Assembly (NCBI GenBank): GCA_034359265.1
Contig: CP136892.1
Span: 13,254,501-13,318,500, forward strand
Direction of reading: 5' to 3'
Length of the DNA stretch: 64,000 nucleotides
Source: Canna indica
Lineage: Eukaryota; Streptophyta; Magnoliopsida; Zingiberales; Cannaceae
Shown: piece after piece, positions 54,198 to 64,000 of the stretch
How positions within the stretch are numbered: the stretch's first letter is position 1
How the letters are laid out: each line of letters begins with the position of its first letter
Notes under the pieces: generated by a model
The model's database searches: none
What the model was told of the DNA's origin: nothing
What the model saw: the letters and a program-made list of their open reading frames with translations, nothing else
Position numbers and translations under genes: made by a program

Positions 54198-54826
54198 CAC
54201 TACTAGAAAAATGGGCATCAGCAACGGCTGATGCCGTTGCTGAAGAGCATCAGCAACGGCCGAGCCGTTGCAATAGGGCCGTGACAGAAACCCGCGTTGC
54301 TGATAACTTAGCGACGTTTCAGCAACGGCCGCTCGGGTCGTCGCTAAAAATATTATCAGCAACGGACACGGAGCCGTTGCTGATAACATTAATAGCAACG
54401 GCCGCTGAGTCCGTAGCAACGCCGTTAGTAAAAGCCCGTCGCTAAGTCGTTGTTGTAGGTCATCAGCAACGGCTTTCGATAAACTTTTAGCAACGGCTTT
54501 CCCACGGACGGCCGTGGGAAAACCGTTGCTGATGATGTGAACCTGGTAACGAAAAATTTTAAAATTTTAAATTTCCATTGATACATTGATACATTATTAG
54601 ATACATAACTCACACACCCATACACTCATACACACATTCATTCACACATCACAAACACACCAAGATATACATCAAAACAATTATATTTATATTGATAATT
54701 ATCCACGATAGTATAAAAATAATTCAAATGCAAAATTGAAGTATCAATATCTAAGTAACAAAGTCAATATAAATTAAACAAGTTCAATATCTCAGTAACA
54801 AAGTCAATATAAATAAAATCTCACGA

Positions 54827-56336
54827 TCATGATGGAGGATGGCCTAGATCATATGGCGGGGTCCGGAGTGCTTGAGTGCACACCGGCGTGGACTGACTCG
54901 AGGACGATGGATGAGATGATACAGAAGAGATGCTTGCTTCGGGATGACCTGACATGTTGAGTAGCATAGCATGCATCTCCGCCATCATCTGACTCTGACG
55001 CGCGACCGTCTCCTCTAGAGTCCTTATTCTGCTACTATGATCATAACTGGATCTAGAGGTGGACGGCCGCTCACCAGCGACCGGAGGGGTCAGTGCCCCA
55101 AGTGGCCCTAGCACGGCTCGCGCATGACCACTATCTGCGAAGCCATATACGCGGCCATGGTCCCAGCCACCTGTGGCCTCGACCCACGATGCTGCGTCAA
55201 AGTCCTCGGGGGTACCCTCGCGCTGCACCACCGTCTGGTTGTACGTCTCCTACTCGAGTTTGATTTTTTGTTTAATATTTATCATAAAACTTAAATTATA
55301 AATATATAATGAATAATTTAAACAAATATATAATTACCACAATGTATGCAGCGCGGTTGTGGATGTACTCCCCCGTCCCATGTGCTCGACGGTGAGTCCG
55401 CTCAAACACCGCAATCGGGGAGGGTCGCTGGACAGTCCCGTCATCCGACACCGTCGTCTATATTTACAAAACAAATACATTAATTAGTACACATAGTAAC
55501 AAATAAAATATATAATTAAAAGATATACTTACCATACGGTTCGCGTGCACTGCAAATGCAACAGAGCCGCCGGTGTGACGCGCTGCTCCCCCCGACATGC
55601 GATTTCTAGCCGCATTCCGAGAAACCTCCTGCCATCAATCCGTCGACCATATTCCCACGAGCTGGTCCCATATATCCGAAGTAATCCAACCGGGGTCGTA
55701 TCCCCGAGTCTCCGCGATGTTAGTGGTCCCAGCTCGGGCCATCGCCTGGGACCGAGCCTGCCCCAGCTGCCCGTTGTACCTTGCCCGGGAAATAGCCTCC
55801 CAGGCAGCGTAAATGAAGGGCCTCTGGTCCTCGGCCCATGTATAGCGAGCCTGCAAAATAATAATATCAGTACCAATATTAATCATCATGCATGTAAAAA
55901 AAAAAATAATACGTGCCTCAAACTCGCGCCATAACATGTCGACGTGCTCGCTAGGCACGTGAGACCACGTAGGCCATGCCCCGTGCATGTATCGTCGAAT
56001 AATAGAAGAAATGCTCCTCGGCACTTCTTCTTGCTTGAACCTGCACAACAAAAATAAATTTTAATATTATATTATGATATAATGAATTTGTAATGATTCA
56101 TAATTCATGATATATTACCGCTCCCCAATCACGCTAATCAATCTACGTGACTCTGTGGCTGGTGGAGGCTGCCACCTGTTCGGCCCGCGTGGCCGCCTGC
56201 GTCTGGATGTACTAGCCTCGGTAGTATCATCCGCATGAGGATCAGCAACGGGAGGATCAGCAGCATGAGTAAATGCTGGAGTCTCACCGATCGGAGACTC
56301 CGAAGCTCTCCTGCGTCGATAACCACGACCAGACAT
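54827..56336 (-). pseudogene. CACTA-2 TNPA-like gene
   Basis: The layout is the same as CACTA-1 TNPA: start MSGRGYRRRR at 56336, last codon at 54827. Exon 3 has CGA changed to TGA at 55635-55637 (before WQEV), which would end the protein in the Transposase_24 domain. The donor of intron 2 reads GAG/GCACGT, a GC-AG type intron, which keeps the frame EARYTWAED. Confidence 0.82.
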
Positions 56337-56411
56337 ATCTGTCGAACAGACATATAATCAGATTATTGTATAAATAGTAGAGATATATTTAATAAAATAT
56401 ATACTTTACAA

Positions 56412-59400
56412 TTATTCCTCATCATCTGAATAATAGTCTTCGAATTCTTCCTTTTCTTCCTCTTCTTCCTCTTCTTCATCTTCTTCATCTCCAGCTTCCT
56501 CAATTTCATGATCGTCATCATCAGCATATTCAACTTCTAATTGAATTGACGTTGTGTCTGCTTCCTCGAGTATTGGAATAATACGATATACAGCAGGAGG
56601 ATCATCTTCTTGATAGAAACCATGTGTCATATCAGGTATCAGCTCATTTTCTCCTACTATCGGATTAATTTTTCCTCTACCTTTTGTCTTACAGACTACA
56701 CGCCAATCTGCTCTATCTTTATTTTGAGTCGGATACTTCGTGTAATATACTTGTTCGGCTTATGATGCCAATATAAAAGGCTCATTTGCTGCCAATTTCG
56801 ATTTGTAATTAACCTCAACAAGTTTGTATTTTGGATGAACTTTCATGCCCCTTTCTGTTGTATCGAACCAATGACATCTAAATAGGATCACTGATTTCAA
56901 GCCGAAGTAGTGCAACTCTATCACTTCTTCCACCAGTCCATAAAAATCCATATCACATTCAACATAGGTTGTCCCTTTCACGCAGACCCCAGCATTCATC
57001 GTCTTCTTTGTAAATGAATATTCAACCGTGTGAAATTTATACTCGTTAACAAAATATCCGCTATAGCACGACACAAGTCGCGACGGTCCACTAACAAACT
57101 CAAATATTCTTTCATCTATTTCAGCTCTGTGATCTTTGCTGTAAGTCTGAATCCAAGTAGGGAAATTACGATTCCGTAATCTCTCCAATTCTTGATCGTT
57201 GTGAATAGAGTATTTTTGCATCATCTCAATGTCAAATATTTCAATGAATTGTTCAATCTCTGGACAATTGAGTAATACATACAAGTGTGCCAAATGATAC
57301 TCTTCATCGCTTAAGTGTTGAGATGGACGAGAACCAAAAGCACGACCAGAGTGACAAAATATATTTAAACGTCCATCTGAATGTCGAACACCCCCGTCGT
57401 CGTTACGTGGAAGACGATCAAATCTTGTCTGTACTGTCGATTCAAAGTAAAATGAGCAGAATGTTGAAATTTCTTGGATGATATACGATTCAGATATTGA
57501 TCCTTCAACAGCTGCGGTGTTCTTTACTTTTTTCTTCAGATGATTCATGTATCTTTCAAATAAGTACATCCACCGATATTGAACGGGGCCACCAACTCGT
57601 GCCTCGTATGCCAAGTGTATCGGTAGATGCTCCATCGAGTCAAAAAATGCAGGAGGGAAAAACTGCTCCAGCTTGCATATGATTTCAACAATATTATTTT
57701 CAAGTGTTGACATATCTTCGACTCGAAGGACATTTGCACAGATGTTTCTAAAAAACATACTTAATTCAGTCAACAGACCCCAAATATTATCAGGTAGAAG
57801 ATCTCGAAATGCGATCGGAAGTAATCTCTGCATGAATACATGACAATCATGGCTCTTCATCCCTGATATTTTGCAATCATCGACGTTCACACATCGAGAT
57901 AAGTTTGAAGCATATCCATCGGGTAATCTGAGTTCTTTTACCCATTGACAAACATCTTTGATCTGTTGTTTATTTAACACATATAGGGCCTTCGGTTTCA
58001 GATATCGTCCGTTGACCTCTTGTAACTCCAACTCTGGTCTTTTACAAAGTATTTTCAGATCATGTCGGGCTTTGACATTATCTTTAGTTTTTCCAGAAAT
58101 ATCCATCAAAGTGTTGAAAATATTATCAAACACATTTTTTTCAATGTGCATGACATCTAAATTATGTCGAATCAATAATGAACTCCAATAGGGCAATTCC
58201 CAAAAGATACTTTTTTTCACCCAGTTGTGTGTTTGGCCAAAACCTCACACTCTTTCATTGCGACCAAATACTATATCTGGAAGTGCTAAAACACGTGCTA
58301 ACATTTGTTCACCAGACAACATCGGTGGTGGCTCATCTCTTTCGACTCTGCCCTTAGTAAATTTATTACGATTCCTTCGATACTGATGATTAACCGGTAG
58401 GAATCAACGATGACAATCAAAGAATGAGATTTTTCATCCGTTCTGAAGACTGATTGATTTAGAGTGTTCCATACAATACGGACAAGAGAGTCGGCCGTGA
58501 GTGCTCCAACCCGACAACATGCCGTACGCTGGGAAATCATTGATTGTCCACAAGACTGCGGCCTTTAAATTGAAGTTTTGCTTTCGATGACAATCATAAG
58601 TGACAGCTCCCTCAGTCCACAATGTTTTCAATTCATCTATCAAGGGTCTGAGAAATATGTCAATTTCTTTTCGCGGACCCTTAGGACCCGGAATAATCAT
58701 CGAAAGATAAATAAATTCATCTTTCATGCACATTGACGGTGGCAAATTATAAACTGTCAGCAGCACTGGCCAAACTGAATAAGGAGTTGCAGAATGTCCA
58801 AACGGATTAAAACCATGTGTGCACAATCTCAATCTGATATTTCTCGTATCCCTAGCAAATGAAGGATAACATGTATCCAAATGTTTCCATGCTTCACTGT
58901 CAGATGGATGAGTCATTACTGTATCATCACGACTTCTTGCATGCCAACTCATGTAGGGGGCTGTCTTTTCCGACATGAATAATCTTTGAAGCCTCGGTGT
59001 TAGTGGAAAATACCGAAGCACCTTAAACGGGATATTTTTCTATCGGACCGATTTCTTCTCCTTGTAACGAGGGTGTTGACATACAGGGCATTTATCCAAC
59101 TGCACATTTTCTTTATAATATAAAATGCAGTTATTTTGGCACGCGTGTATTTTTTCGTACCCAAGCCCCAATTTTCTCATTAGCTTTTTAGTCTTATAAA
59201 AAGTTGGCTCAAACTTGTTATCAGTAGGCAGCATTCCATTAATCAATCCAGCAATCCGATCATACGCAACTCCGTTGATATTACAATCGGCCTTGATGTT
59301 TAAGAGCTGTGTCATTGCTGAAAACCTAGTGTATTTAGGACAATTCTCATACAAAAGTTCATTGGCAGCTTTCAACATCTCGTAAAATTCTGCAGCTTCT

Positions 59401-59918
59401 TTATTCGGTAATTCAATCTCTATCGCAGTTTGTACTTCTGTGATATCAACCGCTGTAGTATCTGGTGGGACTGATGTCTGAAGAACTGGCCGATCAACAT
59501 TATCATTCAGGTGGAATTAACCCCCAAGACTATCAAGTATCATAGTTCTATAGGGATTACATTGACCAGATGAAGAACCACCAGCAGAGGAAGATTCACC
59601 ATATGTCTGAACGACAGGATTGCTCGACGTCCTGACTTCGCGTGACTCCCCGTGACAAGTCCATAGAAAATATCTTGGTGCAAATCCTTTGGTATATAGA
59701 TGCAGAGTGACAGTCTCCCGATCCAAAAATCGTCCAATCGAACAAATGCGGCACGGACATCGGATTTGATCACCCATGCTAACGAAATTCCGATTCAAAT
59801 AGGCAAAATTTAGGAAGTACGTTACGCCTAATCGAAACTCATTCGTTAAAGCTCCACGATCAAGACGTCGATATATCCAACTTCGATCAGCCGACATGAT
59901 TCTGTCAATCAATGACAA
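56412..59918 (-). pseudogene. CACTA-2 TNPD-like transposase, several stops
   Basis: The gene keeps the full length that CACTA-1 lacks, including DUF4216 and the acidic tail (EEAGDEEDEEEEEEEEKEEFEDYYSDDEE, 56412-56510). Stops compared with CACTA-1 or the family: TAA at 59517-59519, TAG at 59040-59042, TGA at 58434-58436, TGA at 58404-58406, TGA at 58245-58247 and TAA at 56760-56762. All except the one at 58245 are C-to-T changes in CAA, CAG or CGA codons. The N-terminal zinc region, Transposase_21 and DUF4218 are otherwise well preserved. Confidence 0.9.
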
Positions 59919-59971
59919 TTTCTTTGGTTAATGTCTTTAGGTGAGATTGTCCTATTTCATTCGGGATTTAT

Positions 59972-60161
59972 GTTATTCGTACTGCACTTACGTTTTTATT
60001 TTAACTGTTAACTAATTATTCTAAATTTCGGCAGCATCTCCCTACAGTTCTCCGAATACGCATATCATCTGGGCGCGTATCGGAGAACAAGAGAGATGTT
60101 GCCGAAATTTAGAATAATTAGTTAACAGTTAAAATAAAAACGTAAGTGCAGTACAAATAAC
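59972..60161 (-). repeat. 190-bp foldback before the CACTA-2 transposase start
   Basis: This is the counterpart of 18681-18870 in CACTA-1, same length, with both arms kept. It lies 53 bases from the start codon at 59918. Confidence 0.85.
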
Positions 60162-60742
60162 TATATTCTCAAATTGTCCAATCAGGGACAATTCAAGAAT
60201 TGTACGTCGTATAAAAGATCATCTACTTCTTTTACACGAACATACAATCCCCGAATGGATCTAAGGTTTTGCTAAGTCATATCCGACTCATCGATGCGTA
60301 CGTGAAACATATCAACTCGTCGGATGGATGATTATTTTCTAAATGTTTCGAGACAGTTCGAGTCCATATTGGATGATTCCGGCGCACGTCCGAAGTGGAC
60401 GATTCTGGCGCGCGTCCGAAGTGGATAATTTCGAAATTAATCTAAACCCTAAAAATTATTCTAACAAATTAAACAATTAATCTAAATAATTAATTAACAA
60501 TTAATTAACAATTAAAAAACAATAAAAAACAATAAAAAAATATTATTAAACTACAAATTCCGGCGCCGGAGTCAGGTGGACTCCGATGCCGGCGTACAGT
60601 GGTCGGACACACTGTCCGGCCAATGTACAAGGTCCGGCGGCGGCCATCGGCCGAAACCCTATTTTTAGGGTTTCGGTCAGATTTTCTACCGGCCGCAACA
60701 GAAGAGACGGCCAGCCGGAGGGCACATACCTGACAGTGTCGG

Positions 60743-60867
60743 CAGCAGCGGGAGGCGTCGTCGGCGTCAGCAGCGGGAGGCGTCGTCGGCGTCAGCAGCG
60801 GGAGGCGTCGTCGGCGTCAGCAGCGGGAGGCGTCGTCGGCGTCAGCAGCGGGAGGCGTCGTCGGCGT
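60743..60867 (-). repeat. 25-bp minisatellite in the CACTA-2 leader, five units
   Basis: Five units of CAGCAGCGGGAGGCGTCGTC plus GGCGT appear identical by eye. They give the repetitive 133-residue plus-strand frame at 60586-60987, which is not a gene. CACTA-1 has only a two-fold 25-bp repeat of a related unit at about 17910-17960. Confidence 0.9.
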
Positions 60868-60956
60868 CAGCAGCGGCGGCGAGAGGCAGGAGAGGAGGCG
60901 GCGGCGGCGGCAGCAGCGGGAGGAAGAAGGGGGGGCGCAATCTGCGACCTATATAA

Positions 60957-61263
60957 ACTTATCAGCAACGGCTCACTCACCCGTTAGAAAGCCGTTGCTG
61001 ATAAGTTATCATCAGCAACGGCTCACTTGTCCGTTAGCAAGCCGTTGCTAATAAGTTATCATCCGCAATGGCTCACTTGTCCGTTAGAAAGCCGTTGCTG
61101 ATAATTAACATTATCAGCAACGGCTCGTGTGTCCATTAGAAAGCCGTTGCAGATACAACATATCTGCAACGGCTCGGGCGGCCGTAAGAATGCCGTTGCA
61201 AATAGCAACGGCTTGAGCGGCCATTGCTGATAGCCGTTGCTGAAGACTAAGTTTCTAGTAGTG
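60957..61263 (-). repeat. 5' terminal and subterminal repeats of CACTA-2
   Basis: Facing CAGCAACGGC/GCCGTTGCTG pairs, like those at 17551-17860, end in the inverted terminus at 61263. Confidence 0.9.
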
Positions 61264-61266
61264 AAC

Positions 61267-61530
61267 TAGCGTCATCCAATTCCGGTACGCCGTTCGGGAG
61301 ACACCCTACCACTCCTCGGACGCCTAGATGTCGCATAGTTGATCCCATACATAGCTCGTTATCCAGTTGGGCCCATTTTCCTTCAGCGCATCCATAGGCG
61401 TATCCCGATTACCACCTACATTTGTCCGTGCCTCATCCCGCGCACGGTGGAGGATATCCTTGAAAAGCTTCTTATTGTAAGCTTCCCAAGCATCCTCCAC
61501 CTAAGCCAAAATGGCGGGATCCTAAACCAT
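61267..61530 (-). pseudogene. CACTA-3 TNPA-like protein, Transposase_24 exon
   Basis: The minus strand reads in pieces WEAYNKKLFKDILHRARDEARTN, RDTPMDALKENGPNWITSYVWDQLCD and a TPEWQ-like end, the core pattern of Transposase_24. It is continuous with 54132-54197 across CACTA-2. Confidence 0.78.
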
Positions 61531-61569
61531 GATCAGGAAAATAAAATATTGATAGAAAACCTACAGTGT

Positions 61570-64000
61570 TCACATTTCCCCATCATCATTTCGGGGACGA
61601 CGAGTCAACCTTGTGTGCACAATGGACTCGAAATAGAAAGAACAGAAAGTTGATATCTCCTGAATTATATAAGCTTCACTTATTGAACCTTCCACCGCAG
61701 CTGTATTTTTTATTTTTCTTTTTAACCTCTGCATATATCTCTCAAATAAATATATCCACCGATATTGAACCGGACCACCAACTCTTGCCTCATATGCTAA
61801 GTGAACCGGTAGATGCTCCATCGAATCAAAAAATCCAGGTGGAAATATCTGCTCTAATTTGCAAAGAATTTCTATAATATTTTTTTCTAGCTTTTCCATA
61901 TCTTCTATACGAAGGAGGGCATTGGCGCAGATATCTCTGATGAACAAACTAAGCTCGATTAACGGCCCCCAAATTTTGTCTGGTAAAATATCGCGGAATG
62001 CAATAGGGAGTAGTCTCTGCATGAACACATGACAATCATGACTTTTCATTCCTGATATTTTACATTCGTCTACATTGACGCATCGAGCTAAATTAGATGC
62101 ATAGTCATCTGGTAATTTGAGATCTTTTATCCACTGAAAAATATCTTTTTGTTGTTGCTTAGTGAGAACATAATAGGCTTTCAATTTCACTTGTTTGTCG
62201 TTCACCTCCTGTAGATCTAAATCTGGACGTTTGTAATATACTTTTAAGTCCATTCTTGCCTTCACATTATCTTTTATTTTTCCTACAAAATCCATTACTG
62301 TACTAAAAATATTCTCAAACATATTCTTTTCAATGTGCATCACATCTAAATTGTGCTGAACTAGTAATGAGCTCCAATAAGACAGTTCTCAAACTAAACT
62401 TTTTTTAACCCAATTGTGTCTTTCTCTAAAACCACTAATTCTGTTAATCTCTCCGAATGTGATATTCGGTAACACAAAAACCCGAGCTAACATTTGATTA
62501 CCAGACAAACGCGGAGGTGGTCCGTCTTTTTCTACTCTGCCCCTGATGAATTCATCTCTATTTCTCTGATATCGATGATCAAGTGGCAAAAATTGACGAT
62601 GACAATCAAAGTATGAAATCTTTCGTCCATGCCGAAGACTAAATGCTTTTGTTCCTTCCATACAATACATACAACAAAGCCTCCCGTGTGTACTCCAACC
62701 AGACAACATAGCATATGCCGAGAAGTCACTAATTGTCCACAACAATGCGGCCCTTAAGTTAAAATTCATTCTTTGATGATTATCATAAGTGATGACTCTG
62801 TCATCCCACAAGTTCTTTAAATCGTCAATTAACGGTCGAAGGAACACATCCAATTCTTTTCTTGGTCCCCTTGGTCCTGAGATTACCATACTCAAAAATA
62901 TGAAATCGTCTTTCATGCATATCGACAGCGGCAAATTGTAGACTGTGAGGAGCACCGGCCAAATAAAATATAAAGTGAATGATTGACCGAATGGATTGAA
63001 CCCATCAGTACATAACCCTAGTCTGACATTTCTAGGATCACTTGCAAACGATGGATAACATCGATCAAGATATTTCTGTGCTTCACTGTCAGACAGGTGA
63101 GTCATAACATTCGGATCACGACTCTTAGCATGTCATATCTTATGTTGGGCTATTTTTTCAGACATGAACAACCGCTTCAATCTGGGAATTATCGGGAAAT
63201 ACCGAAGAATCTTAAACGGTATATCATTCTACCTACTCGAAGATTTTTTTTTGTACCGTAGATGTTCACATGTTGGACACTGGATCAAGTCTGCGTATTC
63301 ACGGTAATATAGAATGCAGTTGTTCTGGCATGCATGAATTTTCTGATACCCTAGACCAAGTCTCTCCATCATCTTTTTCGTCTTATAGAAACTGTCCTCC
63401 AGTTTGTTATGTTTAGGCAATGCTTTGTGAAAAAGCTCAGAAAATCGATTATACAGTTACGTTGCAGTCAGACTTAATGTTTAACATTTGAGTCATTATT
63501 GATAACTTTGAATATTCATCACAGCCTTCATACAATGGTTCATCTATAGCTTTCAGTAAATCATAAAACTGTGCTGCTTCTGGATTTGGTAACGCCATTT
63601 GAATTTCCGGTTCTACTTGTGGCTCACACTCTATATCCATTGTCACTTCAGTACTTGACGACTGACCTCCTAATTCTGTGTGAGGCATTGGCAACTTTTG
63701 GAATTCACGATCGCCCAGAGCATCCAAGACCATATTTCGATACGGCTACTCAGCGGACGAATATCCAATATTAGACGACTGGCCTCCTAATTCATACAAT
63801 GACATGCCTATGAATGACTCCCCGTGTGAAATCCATCGATAGTAACGATTCATGAAATGATTTCTGTATAGGTGCAACGTCACTGCTTATCGATCTAGGA
63901 AAAACAAGTTGACACACCGACGACACGGACATCTGATTTTGTCAACACTGGCAAATTGCGAATTTGAATATGCGAAGTTCAAAAATTCCTGAACACCGCT
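61570..64000 (-). pseudogene. CACTA-3 TNPD-like transposase, partial
   Basis: From the right edge: zinc region (RCPCRRCVNLFFLDR near 63930), GGQSS/NMVLDALG, then KAIDEPLYEGCDEYSKLSIMTQMLNIKSDCNV (63449-63733), KTKKMMERLGLGYQKIHACQNNCILYY (63229-63420), Transposase_21 with LCTDGFNPFGQ and YAMLSGWSTHGRLCCMYC (62389-63105), and DUF4218 with MEHLPVHLAYEARVGGPVQYRWIYLFERY (61570-62343). The gene ends early at 61570 in an abrupt frame break. It is clearly homologous to, but well diverged from, the CACTA-1 protein. Confidence 0.85.

Larger units (their letters stand above)
54198..61263 (-). mobile_element. CACTA (En/Spm) transposon, CACTA-2
   Basis: The 7066-bp element has CACTACTAGAAA termini and a perfect AAC duplication (54195-54197 and 61264-61266). 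It is close to CACTA-1 throughout, in opposite orientation, with the same CAGCAACGGC subterminal arrays at 54210-54540 and 60957-61250. TNPD is at 59918-56412 and TNPA at 56336-54827. It carries several premature stops. It is inserted in the TNPA-like gene of CACTA-3. Confidence 0.95.
52929..64000 (-). mobile_element. older CACTA transposon (CACTA-3), runs off the window
   Basis: The 3' terminus, CACTACTAAAAAATGG, is at 52929. It is followed by subterminal CGTCGCA/TGCGACG-type motifs to about 53330, a different motif set from CACTA-1 and CACTA-2. TNPA-like exons lie at 53633-54197 and 61267-61530, and a decayed TNPD-like transposase at 61570-64000. The element is split by CACTA-2 (54198-61263). 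Many stops show it is inactive. The 5' end is beyond 64000. Confidence 0.85.

Noticed and set aside
60586..60987. 133-residue alanine/arginine-rich frame
   Set aside because: It is read from a 25-bp minisatellite in the CACTA-2 leader and has no counterpart in CACTA-1.
17551..61263. The opposite orientation of CACTA-1 and CACTA-2 taken as part of the BAHD inverted duplication
   Set aside because: CACTA-1 lies inside LINE-1 upstream of copy 1, CACTA-2 lies downstream of copy 2 inside another CACTA, and their target duplications differ (GAT, AAC). They are independent insertions.

Overview
This is nuclear DNA from a seed plant with a large, repeat-rich genome. The two GC-rich, intronless BAHD genes and the long Gypsy LTRs fit a monocot, but the species cannot be fixed from the sequence. 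No tRNA, rRNA, CRISPR array or prokaryotic feature was seen. Almost all of the 64 kb is transposable elements. The only host genes recognised are two close paralogues of one BAHD acyltransferase (At3g50280-like group), arranged head to head about 47 kb apart: copy 1 at 982-2295 (minus) and copy 2 at 49406-50788 (plus). Copy 2 is complete. Copy 1 has lost 38 bp near its 3' end and ends in a shifted frame.

Left half, 1-27176. Copy 2 provides an empty site for three insertions around copy 1: a hAT-type MITE in its 3' flank (441-690), a MITE next to its TATA box (2382-2623), and a 22-kb nest in its promoter (2666-24730). The nest is an L1-type LINE on the minus strand with a 10-bp target duplication. 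It was itself entered by a Mutator-like element (2703-3797), an Athila-type Gypsy without pol (6122-12502), a solo Gypsy LTR (14266-17135) and a CACTA element (17551-24492). Each of these has a recognisable target duplication. The copy 1 promoter resumes at 24731-24816, followed by hAT-like pieces and a CACTA relic.

Middle, 27177-43059. This holds a decayed Tat-type Gypsy (27177-32070, minus), a Tekay/Del-like Gypsy with a 2.4-kb 5' LTR and gag-PR-RT-RH that breaks off inside integrase (32071-38290), LTR-like DNA with a 320-bp direct repeat, a second Tat fragment, and a separate Tat LTR.

Right half, 43060-64000. A second LINE (43060-48870) carries a Mutator-like element with triplicated terminal repeats and has lost the sequence between endonuclease and reverse transcriptase. 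Then come BAHD copy 2 and a Tat LTR with primer-binding site. Last is a degenerate CACTA (52929 to beyond the window) containing a younger CACTA (54198-61263) that is a close relative of the one in the left nest, in the opposite orientation. The two young CACTAs are broken in different ways. The observations most worth a second look are the datable nest with its paired empty site, and the covarying hairpin array in the solo LTR.
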